A stretch of DNA of 64,000 bases. Origin: Qipengyuania spongiae (lineage in GTDB: Bacteria; Pseudomonadota; Alphaproteobacteria; Sphingomonadales; Sphingomonadaceae). Below, in pieces: positions 1 through 12,668 of the stretch; positions within the stretch are counted from its first letter, which is position 1; the number at the start of each line of letters is the position of its first letter. The notes under the pieces were generated by a model. That model ran no database searches and was not told where the DNA came from. It saw only the letters and a program-made list of their open reading frames with translations. The stretch spans positions 2,800,501 through 2,864,500 of the forward strand of contig NZ_CP092471.1 of the NCBI RefSeq assembly GCF_026168555.1, written 5' to 3'. Made by a program: the position numbers and the translations under genes.

Positions 1-61
1 ACCCGAACGGCCGCGCCGTTGCCCTGCAATGGTGCGGCCGCGCGTAAAGTCCCTTCCAACC

Positions 62-1663
62 TCAAACGAGGTTCGGGTCGTCCCAAGCGAGGACTGGCTT
101 GCGCGCTGCCTGCGTTTCGTCGAGCCGACGACGCGGCGCATAATGCGGAGCCGTCTTGAGGCTCTCATCGCCGGCCTTGGCACGCTCCGCGACGCTGCGC
201 AGCGCGCCGATGAACTGATCGAGCGCAGCCCTGCTTTCAGTCTCGGTGGGTTCGACCAGCATGGCGCCGTGGACGACCAGCGGGAAATACATGGTCATCG
301 GGTGGAAGCCCTCGTCGATCAACCCCTTGGCCAAATCGAGCGTAGAGAGCCCTTCGGCAAAGCCTCTGTCGCCGAACAGCGCCTCGTGCATGCAGGGTCC
401 GCTATCGCCGAACGGCGCATGGAGCACGTCCTCCAGGCTGCGCAGTATGTAATTGGCGTTGAGCACCGCATCCTCCGCCACCTGCCGCAGACCGTCCGCC
501 CCATGGCTGAGGATATAGGTCAATGCGCGGGTGAACATGCCCATCTGGCCGTGGAAGGCGGTCATCCTGCCGAAGCTGTCCATGCTGCCGCCGAAGTGCT
601 CCTGAGAGAATGCCTCGGCGCCTTCCTCCTCGATCAGGTGGACCACCCCGTCCTTGGTCCGCGCGGTGTAGGGCAGCGGCCCGTATGGGCTGAGTGCCTC
701 GGACAGCACTACTGGCCCCGAGCCCGGACCACCGCCCCCGTGCGGGGTGGAGAATGTCTTGTGCAGGTTGATATGCATCGCATCGACACCAAGGTCGCCC
801 GGCCGCACTTTGCCCACGATGGCGTTGAAGTTCGCCCCATCGCAATAGACGAACCCGCCCGCCGCGTGGACCGCATCGGAAATCGCCTTCATGTCTCGCT
901 CGAACAATCCGCAGGTGTTGGGGTTGGTGATCATCACGCCTGCCACGTCCGGGCCGAGCCGCGCTTTCAGGGCTTCGAGATCGACGCGGCCATCCGCGGT
1001 CGCCGGAATATCCTCCACCCGGTAACCGGCGAAAGCGGCCGTCGCGGGGTTCGTACCGTGCGCGCTCTCAGGCACGAGGATCACCTCGCGCGCATCGCCC
1101 CGCGCTTCGAGAGCGGCGCGGATGCAGAGGATGCCGCACAATTCACCATGCGCACCCGCCTTGGGACTCATCGCGACACCATGCATTCCGGTCAGTTCGA
1201 TCAGCCAGTGCGCCAGCTCGTTGACGACTTCCAGCGCGCCGCGCACCGTATCGACTGGCTGTAGAGGATGCACGTCGGCGAAGCCGGGCATCCGCGCCAC
1301 CTTTTCGTTGAGGCGCGGATTGTGCTTCATGGTGCAGCTGCCGAGCGGAAAGAGCCCGAGATCGATGGCGTAGTTCTGGCGGCTGAGGCGCGTATAATGG
1401 CGCACGGTTTCCGGCTCCGACAGGCCGGGCAGGCCGATCGGCGCGCTGCGCTCCATTCCGCCCAGGCGGTTCGTGCCGCCCACCGGTTCCGGCAGGTCGA
1501 CGCCGGTGCTGCCGTTTCCGGCGATCTCGAAAATCAGCGGCTCTTCCAGCATCAGCGCGCGATTTCCCGTCACGGTGTCAGGTCCGCTCACGGCGTTGTG
1601 ACCTTCGACCGGAGTGCCCGGCTTCCAGCCGGACGCGTTTGGCGTTTTGGTGGGCGCGTTCAT
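62..1663 (-). CDS. gcvPB: Glycine dehydrogenase (decarboxylating) subunit 2, P-protein beta
   Basis: PLP-dependent subunit of the glycine cleavage system, cytoplasmic. Together with GcvPA it decarboxylates glycine and passes the aminomethyl group to lipoyl-GcvH. The 533-residue protein carries the fold-type I PLP site: [18 protein letters not shown] near residues 297-314, with K302 as the expected Schiff-base lysine. An upstream stretch SPKAGAHGE (about 166-174) also fits the family. The P-protein is split in two here, as in many bacteria and archaea, instead of the single ~950-residue chain. Its ATG overlaps the gcvPA stop by 4 bases, so it is the last gene of gcvT-gcvH-gcvPA-gcvPB. Length is slightly above the usual ~480-520, with a polar C-terminal extension. 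Family assignment is firm. Confidence 0.96.
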   Translation of the reverse strand: MNAPTKTPNASGWKPGTPVEGHNAVSGPDTVTGNRALMLEEPLIFEIAGNGSTGVDLPEPVGGTNRLGGMERSAPIGLPGLSEPETVRHYTRLSRQNYAIDLGLFPLGSCTMKHNPRLNEKVARMPGFADVHPLQPVDTVRGALEVVNELAHWLIELTGMHGVAMSPKAGAHGELCGILCIRAALEARGDAREVILVPESAHGTNPATAAFAGYRVEDIPATADGRVDLEALKARLGPDVAGVMITNPNTCGLFERDMKAISDAVHAAGGFVYCDGANFNAIVGKVRPGDLGVDAMHINLHKTFSTPHGGGGPGSGPVVLSEALSPYGPLPYTARTKDGVVHLIEEEGAEAFSQEHFGGSMDSFGRMTAFHGQMGMFTRALTYILSHGADGLRQVAEDAVLNANYILRSLEDVLHAPFGDSGPCMHEALFGDRGFAEGLSTLDLAKGLIDEGFHPMTMYFPLVVHGAMLVEPTETESRAALDQFIGALRSVAERAKAGDESLKTAPHYAPRRRLDETQAARKPVLAWDDPNLV

Positions 1664-3021
1664 GCGAGCACTCCTTCCAGTGCGGAGGCAAGCGTTTCGA
1701 TATCCTCCTCGCTCGTCGTTTCGGTGACGGCGACCAGCAAACCGTCGGCGAGATCGGCATTGTTCGGGAACAAACGCCCCAGCGACACGCCGGCAAGGAT
1801 ATCGTCCCCGGTCAGTTTGCGGACCACATCGCGCGCATCGGTGCCGAGGCGCAGGGTGAATTCGTTAAAGAAACTGTCGTTGAGCACGCTCACGCCCGGG
1901 ACCTTGGCCAACCGGTCGGCGGCGAGACAGGCGAGGCGGTGGTTCTCCGCCGCCAGCGCCCGCAGGCCCTTCTCGCCCAGCAGCGTCATGTGGACGCTGA
2001 ACGCAAGCGCGCAGAGGCCGGAGTTGGTGCAGATGTTGCTGGTCGCCTTCTCGCGACGGATGTGCTGCTCGCGCGTCGAGAGGGTGAGCACGAAGCCGCG
2101 CTTGCCCGACGCATCGACGGTCTCGCCGCACAGCCGGCCCGGCATCTGGCGGACATGCTTGGGATCGCGCACCGCGAAAAGGCCCAGATAAGGCCCGCCG
2201 AACTGCAGGCCGACTCCGATCGACTGCCCTTCGCCGACGACGATGTCCGCCCCCTGCTCGCCCGGCGATTTTACCGCGCCGAGCGCCACCGGCTCGGTGT
2301 TCACGACAATCAGCAGCGCACCCTTCTCATGCGCGGCGTCGGCAATTTGCTGCAGATTGGTCAGTCGGCCCAGAATGTCCGGGCACTGCACAACCACGCA
2401 GGACGTCTGATCGTCGATCCGGGAAACGAGCCCATCGACATCGGGAGAAGGCGTAAGCGAGGGTGCGGCACCCGCAATCTCGTCCTCGGTGAACTTCGCC
2501 ATGGTCTTCACGACCTCGGCATAGTGCGGGTGCAGCGCGCCCGAGAGGACCACACGCTTCTTCTTCGTCACGCGCCCGGCCATCGCCACCGCTTCCCAGC
2601 ATGCGGTCGAGCCGTCATACATCGAGGCGTTGGCCACCGCGCAGCCATAGAGGCGCGCGACCTGGCTCTGGAATTCGAACAGCATCTGCAGCGTGCCCTG
2701 CGCGATTTCCGGCTGGTAGGGCGTGTAGGCGGTCAGGAACTCGCCGCGCTGGATAATGTGATCGACGCTCGCCGGGACGTGGTGGCGATAGGCCCCCGCC
2801 CCGCAGAAGAACGCCGCGTCCGCCGCGGCAAGGTTCTTCTTCGAGAGCCGCCGCATGTGCTTCTCGACGGCCATTTCGCTCGCATGCATCGGCAGGCCCG
2901 CGATCGGACCGTCTAGCCGAGCTTCTGGCGGCACGTCGACAAACAGATCGTCGATCGAACTTGCGCCGATCCGCGAGAGCATCTCGCCGCGATCGGCATG
3001 GGTCAGGGGTAGGTAGCGCAT
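1660..3021 (-). CDS. gcvPA: Glycine dehydrogenase (decarboxylating) subunit 1, P-protein alpha
   Basis: Partner of GcvPB in the glycine decarboxylase. The 453-residue protein has the typical GcvPA start ([15 protein letters not shown]) and internal segments such as [18 protein letters not shown] and [20 protein letters not shown], which match the family. It lacks the PLP lysine, which sits in GcvPB, as expected for this subunit. The gene begins 37 bases after gcvH and ends in a 4-base overlap with gcvPB, so the two subunits are probably translated in a coupled way. Confidence 0.96.
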   Translation of the reverse strand: MRYLPLTHADRGEMLSRIGASSIDDLFVDVPPEARLDGPIAGLPMHASEMAVEKHMRRLSKKNLAAADAAFFCGAGAYRHHVPASVDHIIQRGEFLTAYTPYQPEIAQGTLQMLFEFQSQVARLYGCAVANASMYDGSTACWEAVAMAGRVTKKKRVVLSGALHPHYAEVVKTMAKFTEDEIAGAAPSLTPSPDVDGLVSRIDDQTSCVVVQCPDILGRLTNLQQIADAAHEKGALLIVVNTEPVALGAVKSPGEQGADIVVGEGQSIGVGLQFGGPYLGLFAVRDPKHVRQMPGRLCGETVDASGKRGFVLTLSTREQHIRREKATSNICTNSGLCALAFSVHMTLLGEKGLRALAAENHRLACLAADRLAKVPGVSVLNDSFFNEFTLRLGTDARDVVRKLTGDDILAGVSLGRLFPNNADLADGLLVAVTETTSEEDIETLASALEGVLA

Positions 3022-3058
3022 CGTATGATCCCGTCATCCCGGCGCGGCCGGGCCTCGG

Positions 3059-3430
3059 TTAGAGTCCGTCGCAGAAGCTCTTGTAGGCGGCCTTGTCCAT
3101 CAGGCCATCGAGCTGGCTCTTGTCGGCAATCGTCAGCTTGAAGAACCAGCCGTCATCCTCGGGCGAGGAATTGACCAGCGAGGGATCGTCGTCGAGCGAC
3201 CCGTTCGTTTCGGTCACTTCGCCGCTGATCGGGGCGTAGACGTCGCTCGCCGCCTTGACGCTCTCGACCACGGCGGCGTCCTTGCCCTTGTCGACCGTCG
3301 CGCCGACCTCGGGCAGTTCGACGAAGACGATATCGCCGAGCTGTTCCTGCGCATAATCGGTGATGCCGACAGTGGCGGTGTCACCCTCGACGTCGATCCA
3401 TTCGTGTTCTTCGGTGAAATAGCGGGCCAT
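3059..3430 (-). CDS. gcvH: Glycine cleavage system H protein
   Basis: Lipoyl carrier protein of the glycine cleavage complex; it shuttles the aminomethyl and dihydrolipoyl group between the P, T and L proteins. At 123 residues the length is standard. The lipoylation lysine is K59 in the segment [14 protein letters not shown]. The gene lies one base after the gcvT stop and 37 bases before gcvPA, in the same riboswitch-controlled operon. Lipoamide dehydrogenase (L protein) is not in the window. Confidence 0.97.
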   Translation of the reverse strand: MARYFTEEHEWIDVEGDTATVGITDYAQEQLGDIVFVELPEVGATVDKGKDAAVVESVKAASDVYAPISGEVTETNGSLDDDPSLVNSSPEDDGWFFKLTIADKSQLDGLMDKAAYKSFCDGL

Positions 3431-3431
3431 C

Positions 3432-4622
3432 TCAGTTTCCTCGATAATAGTTGTGCGGCACGAAGGGCATCGCGGTGACCTTCGCGGAAAGTCGCTTGTT
3501 ACGAACCATCACGGCGAGTTCGGTTCCGACATCGGCATGGGCCTTGTCGACATAGGCCATGGCGATCGGGCGGCCGAGCGTGGGTGAGAAACCGCCGCTG
3601 GTGACCGCACCGACGCGTTCCTCCCCGGCGAAGACCTCGGCGCCTTCACGCGCGGGCAACCGTCCATCGAGAACCAGGCCGACACGAAAGCTGGTCGGGC
3701 CATTCTTGAGCGCGGCGGAAATCTGCGCGTGGCCGTGATAGCCGCCCTCCTCGCGACGCTTCTTGCTGAGCGCGAAGGTGAGGTCGGCGCTTACCGGATC
3801 GATCTCGGCGGTGAGGTCGTGACCATAGAGCGGCAGGCCGGCTTCGAGACGCAAGCTGTCGCGCGCGCCGAGCCCGGCGGGACGCACCTCGATCTCGGCG
3901 CAGAGGCGGTCCGCCAGTGGCTGGACGAACTCCGCGGGAACGGAAATCTCGAACCCGTCCTCTCCGGTATAGCCCGCCCGGGTAATCCGCAGCGGCCATT
4001 CGCCGAAATCGTAAAGCACCGACTGCATGAAGACTAGGCTTTCGGGCACGCCGCGCATCACCCGGCCTAGCGCATTGGTGGCCTTGGGACCCTGCAATGC
4101 GATCAGCGCATGGTCTTCCATGTGGTTGAGGGTCACATCGTCGGCGAGATGCTCGCGCAGGAAGGCGATGTCATCGTGCTTGGTCGCGCCGTTGACGACC
4201 ACGTAATAAGCCGGCTCGCCCCAGCGGCCCGCTTCGATCTCGGCGCCGTCCTCGTCCAGGACCGGCTCGATCCACGGCGTGGCGTTGGTCACCATCAGAT
4301 CATCGAGAACGCCGCCTTCCTCGTTGAGCAGCAGCGAATAGCGCACCCGGCCCGGCTTCAGCGAGGCGATCGCACCGGGCAGCAATTTCTCGAGTTCGGC
4401 CGCTGCATGCTCGCCGGTGAGCATGAGCTGGCCCATATGGCTGACATCGAACAGGCTCGCCTGGCTCCGGGTCCAGTCATGCTCGGCGACGATACCGCCG
4501 CCCTGATCCTTGTTGTACTGGATCGGCATGTGATAGCCGGCGAAGCCAACCATGCGCGCGCCCTTGCTGCGATGCCAGTCGTTGAGCGGCAGGTTTTCCA
4601 GTTTCTCGTTTTCGTCGCTCAA
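3432..4622 (-). CDS. gcvT: Glycine cleavage system T protein (aminomethyltransferase)
   Basis: Transfers the methylene group from aminomethyl-GcvH to tetrahydrofolate, releasing ammonia. The sequence has GcvT landmarks: [13 protein letters not shown] near the N-terminus, LFDVSHMGQ, and [18 protein letters not shown] in the folate-binding part. I chose a TTG start at 4622 ([17 protein letters not shown], 396 aa) because homology-like sequence begins there and GGGGACGGG lies just upstream. An in-frame ATG at 4673 would add 17 atypical residues. That ATG sits directly at the end of the glycine riboswitch behind a GAGGGGG ribosome-binding site, so it cannot be excluded. First gene of the gcv operon; expression is expected to rise with glycine. 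Confidence 0.9.
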   Translation of the reverse strand: MSDENEKLENLPLNDWHRSKGARMVGFAGYHMPIQYNKDQGGGIVAEHDWTRSQASLFDVSHMGQLMLTGEHAAAELEKLLPGAIASLKPGRVRYSLLLNEEGGVLDDLMVTNATPWIEPVLDEDGAEIEAGRWGEPAYYVVVNGATKHDDIAFLREHLADDVTLNHMEDHALIALQGPKATNALGRVMRGVPESLVFMQSVLYDFGEWPLRITRAGYTGEDGFEISVPAEFVQPLADRLCAEIEVRPAGLGARDSLRLEAGLPLYGHDLTAEIDPVSADLTFALSKKRREEGGYHGHAQISAALKNGPTSFRVGLVLDGRLPAREGAEVFAGEERVGAVTSGGFSPTLGRPIAMAYVDKAHADVGTELAVMVRNKRLSAKVTAMPFVPHNYYRGN

Positions 4623-4674
4623 GGCCCGTCCCCGCAAAGCATGGCGACGCCTCGCGGCGCCCGGATGATCCATG

Positions 4675-4880
4675 CCCCCTCTGTCGGGAAACCTGAGAGC
4701 TTAGCCGTGCCGCGATGGCATGGCCTTCCCCTTCGGTGGCAACGCGCGAAGCCGCGCGTGGCGCTTTCCAGAGTGTCGATGGGTGCGCGCGGTCCCTGGT
4801 GCCTGAGAGTTTCCGGGGCGGTTGCTCCTTCGGCGCCGGCCGGCCCGTCGAACACGACTTGCCGAAACGGTCTCTCCCGT
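4675..4880 (-). promoter_or_regulatory. Tandem glycine riboswitch
   Basis: Read on the minus strand, the leader of gcvT shows the signature of a two-aptamer glycine riboswitch. First come GGGAGAGACCG, CGCCGAAGGAGCAA and ACTCTCAGGCACCAGGGACCG (aptamer I). Then come ACTCTGGAAAGCGCC, CACCGAAGGGGAAG and GCTCTCAGGTTTCCCGACAG (aptamer II). It fills most of the gap between the metH stop (4946) and gcvT. Glycine-sensing ahead of the cleavage operon is the canonical arrangement and normally acts as an ON switch. The closing stem of aptamer II includes the purine run that precedes the ATG at 4673. Confidence 0.95.
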
Positions 4881-4945
4881 GCGCGCCCGCCACCGAATCG
4901 CTCCTGCGGCCGACGCCGGTTCCCTGCGCGAATAGCCCGCCCCGG

Positions 4946-7645
<2,700 letters not shown>

Positions 7646-7662
7646 GCAGCGATCCGGCGAGG

Positions 7663-8712
7663 TCAGGCGGCCATCTCGAACGGTTCGAGACCGGCGAGGC
7701 GCGTCACGACCGGAGGCGAAGGAAGCTGCCTCGGAGCGAGCGTCGCGACCTTTCGGGCGATCGCGGCGATATGCGCCGGTGTCGAACCGCAGCACCCGCC
7801 GAGGACGTTCACCTGCCCGTGCTCGGCCCATTCGTGGACGAAGCCTGCCGTCTCGCCGGGCGTCTCGTCATATTCGCCGAGCTCGTTGGGAAGGCCGGCA
7901 TTGGGATAAACCATGATCGGGCAGTCGGCGATGGCGCTGAGCGTGCGGACATGCGGGCGCAGCTGGGTCGCGCCGAACGAGCAGTTGAGCCCGACCGTCA
8001 GGGGTTTCGCGTGGCGCACGGCGTGCCAGAACGCCTCGACCGTATGGCCCGACAGATTGCGCCCCGACAAATCCGTCAGCGTCATGGACAACATGATCGG
8101 CACGTCGCGGCCCAAGGCCTGCTCCACCTGCCGCACCGCCATGATCCCCGCCTTGGCGTTGAGCGTGTCGAAGATCGTTTCGACCAGAATGAAATCGGCC
8201 CCGCCCTCGACAAGCGCCTCGGCCTGCGCGCGATAGACGTCGACCAGCTCGTCCCAGTCGATCTCGCGGAAACCCGGATCGTCGACGTCGGGCGAGAGTG
8301 ACAGCGTCTTGTTGGTCGGACCGATCGCTCCGGCGACGAAGCGCGGCCTGCCGTCCCGAGCGACGAATTCGTCGGCCACGCGGCGCGCGAGCCGGGCGCT
8401 CTCGACATTGATCTCATGCACCAGATGCTCGGCGGCGTAATCCGCTTGGCTTATCCGGTTGGCGGAGAAGGTGTTCGTCTCCGCAATATCGGCTCCGGCG
8501 GCGAAATAGGCGCGGTGGATGAACTCGGGCACTTCGGGTTTTGTCAGCGCGAGAATGTCGTTGTTGCCCTTCTGGTCGCGGGCGAGGCCGAGCGAACCGG
8601 CGTAATCTTCTTCCGACAGCTTCCAGCTCTGGATCTCGGTGCCGAAGGCGCCGTCGACAATGAGAATACGCTTCGCTGCTTCCGCCAGAAAAACCTCACG
8701 GACCGTGGTCAT
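7663..8712 (-). CDS. metH: Methionine synthase homocysteine-binding subunit (split MetH N-terminal domain)
   Basis: 349-residue homocysteine S-methyltransferase domain that is residues ~1-350 in a full-length MetH, here a separate gene. It binds zinc and homocysteine; the zinc cysteines are visible in GLNCSFG and [10 protein letters not shown]. Other family segments are [13 protein letters not shown] and [10 protein letters not shown]. The ATG at 8712 overlaps the metF stop by 4 bases, and the B12-binding partner follows after 17 bases, so both halves should be made in equal amounts. The break falls in a domain linker and both halves have intact starts. This is a real split and not a frameshift. 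Confidence 0.94.
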   Translation of the reverse strand: MTTVREVFLAEAAKRILIVDGAFGTEIQSWKLSEEDYAGSLGLARDQKGNNDILALTKPEVPEFIHRAYFAAGADIAETNTFSANRISQADYAAEHLVHEINVESARLARRVADEFVARDGRPRFVAGAIGPTNKTLSLSPDVDDPGFREIDWDELVDVYRAQAEALVEGGADFILVETIFDTLNAKAGIMAVRQVEQALGRDVPIMLSMTLTDLSGRNLSGHTVEAFWHAVRHAKPLTVGLNCSFGATQLRPHVRTLSAIADCPIMVYPNAGLPNELGEYDETPGETAGFVHEWAEHGQVNVLGGCCGSTPAHIAAIARKVATLAPRQLPSPPVVTRLAGLEPFEMAA

Positions 8713-9638
8713 GGCATTGCCCCTTTCGGTCGGAGGCCGAGCATGTGACAGATGGCGTAGCTCAGCTCGGCGCGATTGAGCGTGTAAAAGTGGAACTGCC
8801 GCACCCCGCCCGCATAGAGGCGCCGGCACAGTTCGGCGGCGATCGTGGCGCTCACGAGCTGGCGCGCCTCGGGCCGCTCGTCGAGCCCGTCGAAAAGGCC
8901 GCTCATCCAGTGCGGGATGGCGGTTCCGCACAGGCCCGACATACGCTGAACGGCGGCGAAGCTCATCACCGGCATGATGCCGGGCACAATCTCACCCTCG
9001 ATCCCGGCCTTGCGCGCCACATCGCGGAATTCGAAGAAGCATTCGGGCTCAAAGAAAAACTGCGTGATCGCGCGGGTCGCACCGGCGTCGAACTTCGCCT
9101 TGAGGTTAGCAAGATCGGCGTGCCGGTCGGCGCTGTCGGGATGCGTTTCCGGATAGGCGGCGACCGATATTTCGAAATCCGCGACTTTCCTGAGGCCGGC
9201 GATCAGGTCGACCGAGTTCTCGTATCCGCCGGGATGCGGCGCATAGGTGGAGTTGCCGTCCGGCGCATCGCCCCGCAGCGCGACGATGTGGCGGATGCCC
9301 TCCTCCCAGTAATGGCGGGCGACCTGGTCCACTTCCTCGCGCGTCGCCGCGACACAGGTCAGATGCGCAGCGGCGGGAATGCCCGCCTCGTTCTGGATGC
9401 GCTTGACCTGTTCGTGCGTGCGCTCTCGCGTCGATCCACCCGCGCCATAGGTGACCGAAACGAAGCGCGGACCCAGCGGAGCGAGCGTCGCGACGCTCTG
9501 CCACAACGTCTCGCCCATCTTCTCGGTCTTGGGCGGAAAGAATTCGAAGCTCACTTCAATGTCGCCGGGAAGCCCCGAAAAGAGAGGCGTTTCCAGAGCG
9601 CGATGCGCTTCGCGCATTTGGTCGAGCGTAGGACTCAC
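8709..9638 (-). CDS. metF: Methylenetetrahydrofolate reductase
   Basis: Flavoprotein that reduces 5,10-methylene-THF to 5-methyl-THF, the methyl donor for MetH. The 309-residue protein shows the MetF N-terminus VSFEFFPPKT, followed by SVTYGAGGSTRERT and HIVALRGDAP. Substrate and product link it to the neighbours directly: GcvT makes methylene-THF, MetF reduces it and MetH consumes it. It overlaps the ArsR-methyltransferase gene (stop 9635) and the metH homocysteine domain (start 8712) by 4 bases each, so it is inside one transcription unit. Confidence 0.97.
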   Translation of the reverse strand: MSPTLDQMREAHRALETPLFSGLPGDIEVSFEFFPPKTEKMGETLWQSVATLAPLGPRFVSVTYGAGGSTRERTHEQVKRIQNEAGIPAAAHLTCVAATREEVDQVARHYWEEGIRHIVALRGDAPDGNSTYAPHPGGYENSVDLIAGLRKVADFEISVAAYPETHPDSADRHADLANLKAKFDAGATRAITQFFFEPECFFEFRDVARKAGIEGEIVPGIMPVMSFAAVQRMSGLCGTAIPHWMSGLFDGLDERPEARQLVSATIAAELCRRLYAGGVRQFHFYTLNRAELSYAICHMLGLRPKGAMP

Positions 9639-10609
9639 GAAGCCATCCTTTCATCGCGCGGAGCAAGCCGCTCGGCCACCCAGATCTTCACGGTCAGTTC
9701 TCCGTCGTCGAGCGCAGCCGGCGCGGCCGGGCTGAAACCCGCAGCCACCAGCAATTCGTGCATTTGCTCGTCGGTGAAGCCCAGACGCGCATGGGCATGT
9801 TTCTCGCGCAAATCCTCGCGAGAATGGGCAGCGAAATCGACGATCGCGACGGCACCGCCGCTCCGGGTGACCCGTGCCGCCTCGGATAGCACAGCCGCAG
9901 GACTTTGCGCGAAATGGAGGACTTGGTGAAACAGCACCGTGTCGAACTCCCCGGCATCGAACGGCAGATCGACGAAGTCGCCCTGCACCAGGTCGACGTG
10001 ATCCGTCGGAAGGTTCTGCAATTTGGCACGCGCGACGCGCAGCATGGCCAGACTCTTGTCGAGCGCCACGACCCGTTCGGTCCGCCCGGCGAACAGCTCG
10101 GCCATCCGGCCAGTACCGGTTCCCACATCCAGCAGCCGGCCGAGCTCGCGCGAACCCAGCGCCCGGTCAAGCGCGGCCTCGACCTTCTCGTCCGAACTGT
10201 GAAGTTGTCGCAATTCATCCCAGTCATGGGCGTTGGCCGCAAAATAATCCTGAGCCTGCGCCTCGCGCGCCTCACGGATTTCGCCCAGCCTGCGACGGTC
10301 TTGTGCGCACGCCTGCGCCAGTTCGGGATCGGCCTCGACCATGTGGTGCAACAGACTGGAAAGGGCCGTCAGAACCTCGCCACCGGGTCCTTCGGCACGC
10401 GACAGACGCAGGAACACCCAGCTGCCTTCCTTGCGCCGTTCCGCCAATCCGCTTTCGCAGAGAATAGCGACATGCCTGGAAACACGCGGCTGGCTCTGCC
10501 CCAGAACCTGCGCCAGTTCGCCGACCGCGAGCTCCATCGAAACGAGGAGACGCAGGATACGGATCCTGGTCAGGTCGGCAAGTGCCCGGAAGGTCGCTTC
10601 GGTGCGCAT
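9635..10609 (-). CDS. ArsR-family regulator fused to a SAM-dependent methyltransferase domain (SahR-like)
   Basis: 324 residues. The N-terminal ~95 residues form an ArsR winged helix (LTRIRILRLLVS, GELAQVLGQSQPRVSRHVAIL as recognition helix region). Residues ~150-320 form a class I methyltransferase fold with the SAM-binding LLDVGTGTGRMAEL. It heads the operon with metF and metH. ArsR-type regulators that sense S-adenosylhomocysteine (SahR) control the methionine cycle in proteobacteria, and a SAM/SAH-binding domain would suit that role; this is inference. ATG at 10609 chosen because upstream residues (to 10651) are unlike ArsR proteins and overlap the candidate operator. Whether the domain methylates anything is unknown. 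Confidence 0.88.
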   Translation of the reverse strand: MRTEATFRALADLTRIRILRLLVSMELAVGELAQVLGQSQPRVSRHVAILCESGLAERRKEGSWVFLRLSRAEGPGGEVLTALSSLLHHMVEADPELAQACAQDRRRLGEIREAREAQAQDYFAANAHDWDELRQLHSSDEKVEAALDRALGSRELGRLLDVGTGTGRMAELFAGRTERVVALDKSLAMLRVARAKLQNLPTDHVDLVQGDFVDLPFDAGEFDTVLFHQVLHFAQSPAAVLSEAARVTRSGGAVAIVDFAAHSREDLREKHAHARLGFTDEQMHELLVAAGFSPAAPAALDDGELTVKIWVAERLAPRDERMAS

Positions 10610-10630
10610 TCGGGGAATGATATAAAGATA

Positions 10631-10652
10631 TTTGCATATGTGTAAATGCAAA
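10631..10652. promoter_or_regulatory. Candidate ArsR-type operator upstream of the metF/metH operon
   Basis: A perfect inverted repeat TTTGCAT-N8-ATGCAAA lies 22 bases upstream of the ATG of the ArsR-methyltransferase gene. It sits in an unusually AT-rich stretch for this genome, where a promoter would be expected. Position and symmetry suit autoregulation by the encoded ArsR protein. No binding evidence is available. Confidence 0.55.
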
Positions 10653-10793
10653 TGCAGTTAGTTTCCAGAAAACCTATTCGGCGCGTTCAGGTATCATAGA
10701 TCAGCGCAACTTCGATTGACCCGGTCTAGGTGTTCACGTTTTGACACCATTCGGGACCGGAGGTAGCGGGGCCCGGAACAAACGGGGCCTTGC

Positions 10794-11537
10794 ATGCACA
10801 CCAAACTTTTTCTGAAGGGCCGCTTGCGGGAGGATCTACGCGCCGAAGAAAAGCGCGCGCTTGAAGATTCCGTTTCCGAAATCATCAACCTTCCTCCGCG
10901 GACCACACTTGTCGAACGGGGGGAGCGGCTCGAGAACTCCTATTATCTCGTCGAAGGCACGATGCTGCGCCATCTCGACGATCGAAAGGGCGAACGGCAG
11001 CTGGTCGGGCTGAACATTTCGGGGGACTTCGTTGACCTTCACGGTTTCGCGATGAAACGGCTCGATCACAATGTGGCGACGCTTGGCAAGGCTGTCATCG
11101 CCAAAGTTCCGCATCGGGCTATCGCCGCGCTCGTCGAGAGATTTCCCCATCTCGCGCGGGCCATGTGGTTCTCGACTCTGCTGGACGCGGCCATGCATCG
11201 CGAATGGATTTTCCGCTTGGGCCGGCTGAACGCGGAAGGCCGCATCGCCCATCTTATTTCGGAACTGATCCAGCGCCTCAAATTCGTGGGCCAGTATGAC
11301 GGGCGAAATTTTCCCATTCCCTTGCTGCAACGCGATTACGCCGAGGCGTGCGGGATTACCTCCGTACATGCCAACCGAAGCTTCAAGCGGTTGAAAGAGC
11401 GCCAAATTCTCGATCCTCGCGGTGATGGCAGGATAACCATCCTCGACGAATCGGCCCTGTTCAAACTGTGCGAGTTCAATGGAGCCTATCTCTACGGCAA
11501 CGGCGAACTGGCTCTGAATGCGCTCGACGATCGCTAG
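10794..11537 (+). CDS. Crp/Fnr-family transcriptional regulator
   Basis: 247 residues. The N-terminal half is a cyclic-nucleotide-binding-like beta-roll (SYYLVEGTMLRHLDDRKGERQ, GDFVDLHGFAM). The C-terminal half carries an HTH_CRP domain, with the recognition region QRDYAEACGITSVHANRSFKR about residues 180-200. The cysteine cluster of Fnr is absent, so an iron-sulphur oxygen sensor is unlikely; the ligand is unknown. It ends 4 bases into the convergent glycosyltransferase gene. It may be unrelated to either flanking cluster. Confidence 0.88.
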   Translation: MHTKLFLKGRLREDLRAEEKRALEDSVSEIINLPPRTTLVERGERLENSYYLVEGTMLRHLDDRKGERQLVGLNISGDFVDLHGFAMKRLDHNVATLGKAVIAKVPHRAIAALVERFPHLARAMWFSTLLDAAMHREWIFRLGRLNAEGRIAHLISELIQRLKFVGQYDGRNFPIPLLQRDYAEACGITSVHANRSFKRLKERQILDPRGDGRITILDESALFKLCEFNGAYLYGNGELALNALDDR

Positions 11538-12589
11538 ATCGGGGAGTGCGCCCGATAAAGTTCGATCACCTGCGACGCCATTCTCTCCACCGAGAAGCGG
11601 CGTTCGAAGGTCTCTCGGATAATTGACGGATCGAGACGAAGCACCTCGTCGAAACGGCTTGTGGCTTCCTCGACCGACTCGACGATAATACCCGTTACCG
11701 CGTCATCGATTACCTCGCGCACGCTGCCCTGGTCCCAGGCAATCACCGGAACACCGCAGGCCATCGCCTCGATCATCACGAGCCCGAACGGTTCGGGCCA
11801 GTCGATCGGAAAGACCAGCGCGGATGCCCCCGACAGGAAAGGCCCTTTGTCGCCGTCCGTCAGACTCCCGACATGGACGATATCGCCGTCGAGATGAGGC
11901 TCTACGACACGCTCGAAATAGGTCGGATTGCCCGGATCGATCGGTCCTGCGAGCCGCAGAGGCATATCGAGGGCCTTGGCCAATGCGATGGCGCGGTCGG
12001 GGCGCTTCTGGTCGGTCATCCGGCCGATGAAGGCGAGATAGCCGCCCCCCTGTTGAGCCGCCCTTGTCGACATTGCGAATCGGTCCAGGGGCATTCCGTG
12101 AAGCACGACACCGGCGAGACTGGCGTCCGGTACATCCTGTGCCTGCCGCTGCGAAATCGCGATGATCCGCTCGCGCGGGAACTGAGCGAAATGCTCGACA
12201 TGGTCGGGTTCGTCGGCTCGCCAGTGAATGGTCCGGAACGTCGGCACGCCCAGTGCGGCGCAGACACCGCTGGCATGGGCAGACCCGTGAAGGTGGATCA
12301 CGTCGAACTCACCGCCGCGACGCACCAGATCGGCAAGCTGCACGGCTTCAAGCTCCGCCGGAAAGCCGGGTGGAAGCGGCTGGCCCGCCTCGGCTGCACA
12401 GGAAGACAACGATCGGTAATCGCCTATCAGTCGCACACCGGGAAGAACGCTGTCCGCCGGTCCGAAAACGGTGACATCATGACCCAACGCCGCCTGTGCC
12501 GTTGAAAGGTCCGCGACTACCCGCTCCGTTCCGCCGTAAGCAACCGGAGGCGCGGGATAAATCACCGGCGCGACGTGACCTATACGCAT
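11534..12589 (-). CDS. Glycosyltransferase family 4 protein
   Basis: GT-B fold retaining glycosyltransferase of about 351 residues. N-terminal acceptor domain starts RIGHVAPVIYPAPP with a glycine-rich YGGTERVV loop. The C-terminal donor domain has AFIGRMTDQKRPDRAI and the EX7E-like region PEPFGLVMIEAMACGVPVIA (E in PEPFG and in IEAM). ATG at 12589 chosen because the canonical beta strand starts there; an ATG at 12607 would add six residues. It is divergent from the sucrose-phosphate synthase gene with about 80 bases between. Sugar donor and acceptor cannot be read from sequence. Confidence 0.88.
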   Translation of the reverse strand: MRIGHVAPVIYPAPPVAYGGTERVVADLSTAQAALGHDVTVFGPADSVLPGVRLIGDYRSLSSCAAEAGQPLPPGFPAELEAVQLADLVRRGGEFDVIHLHGSAHASGVCAALGVPTFRTIHWRADEPDHVEHFAQFPRERIIAISQRQAQDVPDASLAGVVLHGMPLDRFAMSTRAAQQGGGYLAFIGRMTDQKRPDRAIALAKALDMPLRLAGPIDPGNPTYFERVVEPHLDGDIVHVGSLTDGDKGPFLSGASALVFPIDWPEPFGLVMIEAMACGVPVIAWDQGSVREVIDDAVTGIIVESVEEATSRFDEVLRLDPSIIRETFERRFSVERMASQVIELYRAHSPI

Positions 12590-12668
12590 GTGGCTAACAT
12601 ATATCATCCATCAGTTCAGGAACTTACGCCCCTTACCGGATTCGTTCATTCTGGAAAGGTGATCGTTC

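Noticed and set aside
1-61. GC-rich hairpin (CGGCCGCGCC / GGTGCGGCCG) after gcvPB as a terminator
   Set aside because: The stem has a mismatch, a 13-base loop and no T run, and the window edge cuts the context.
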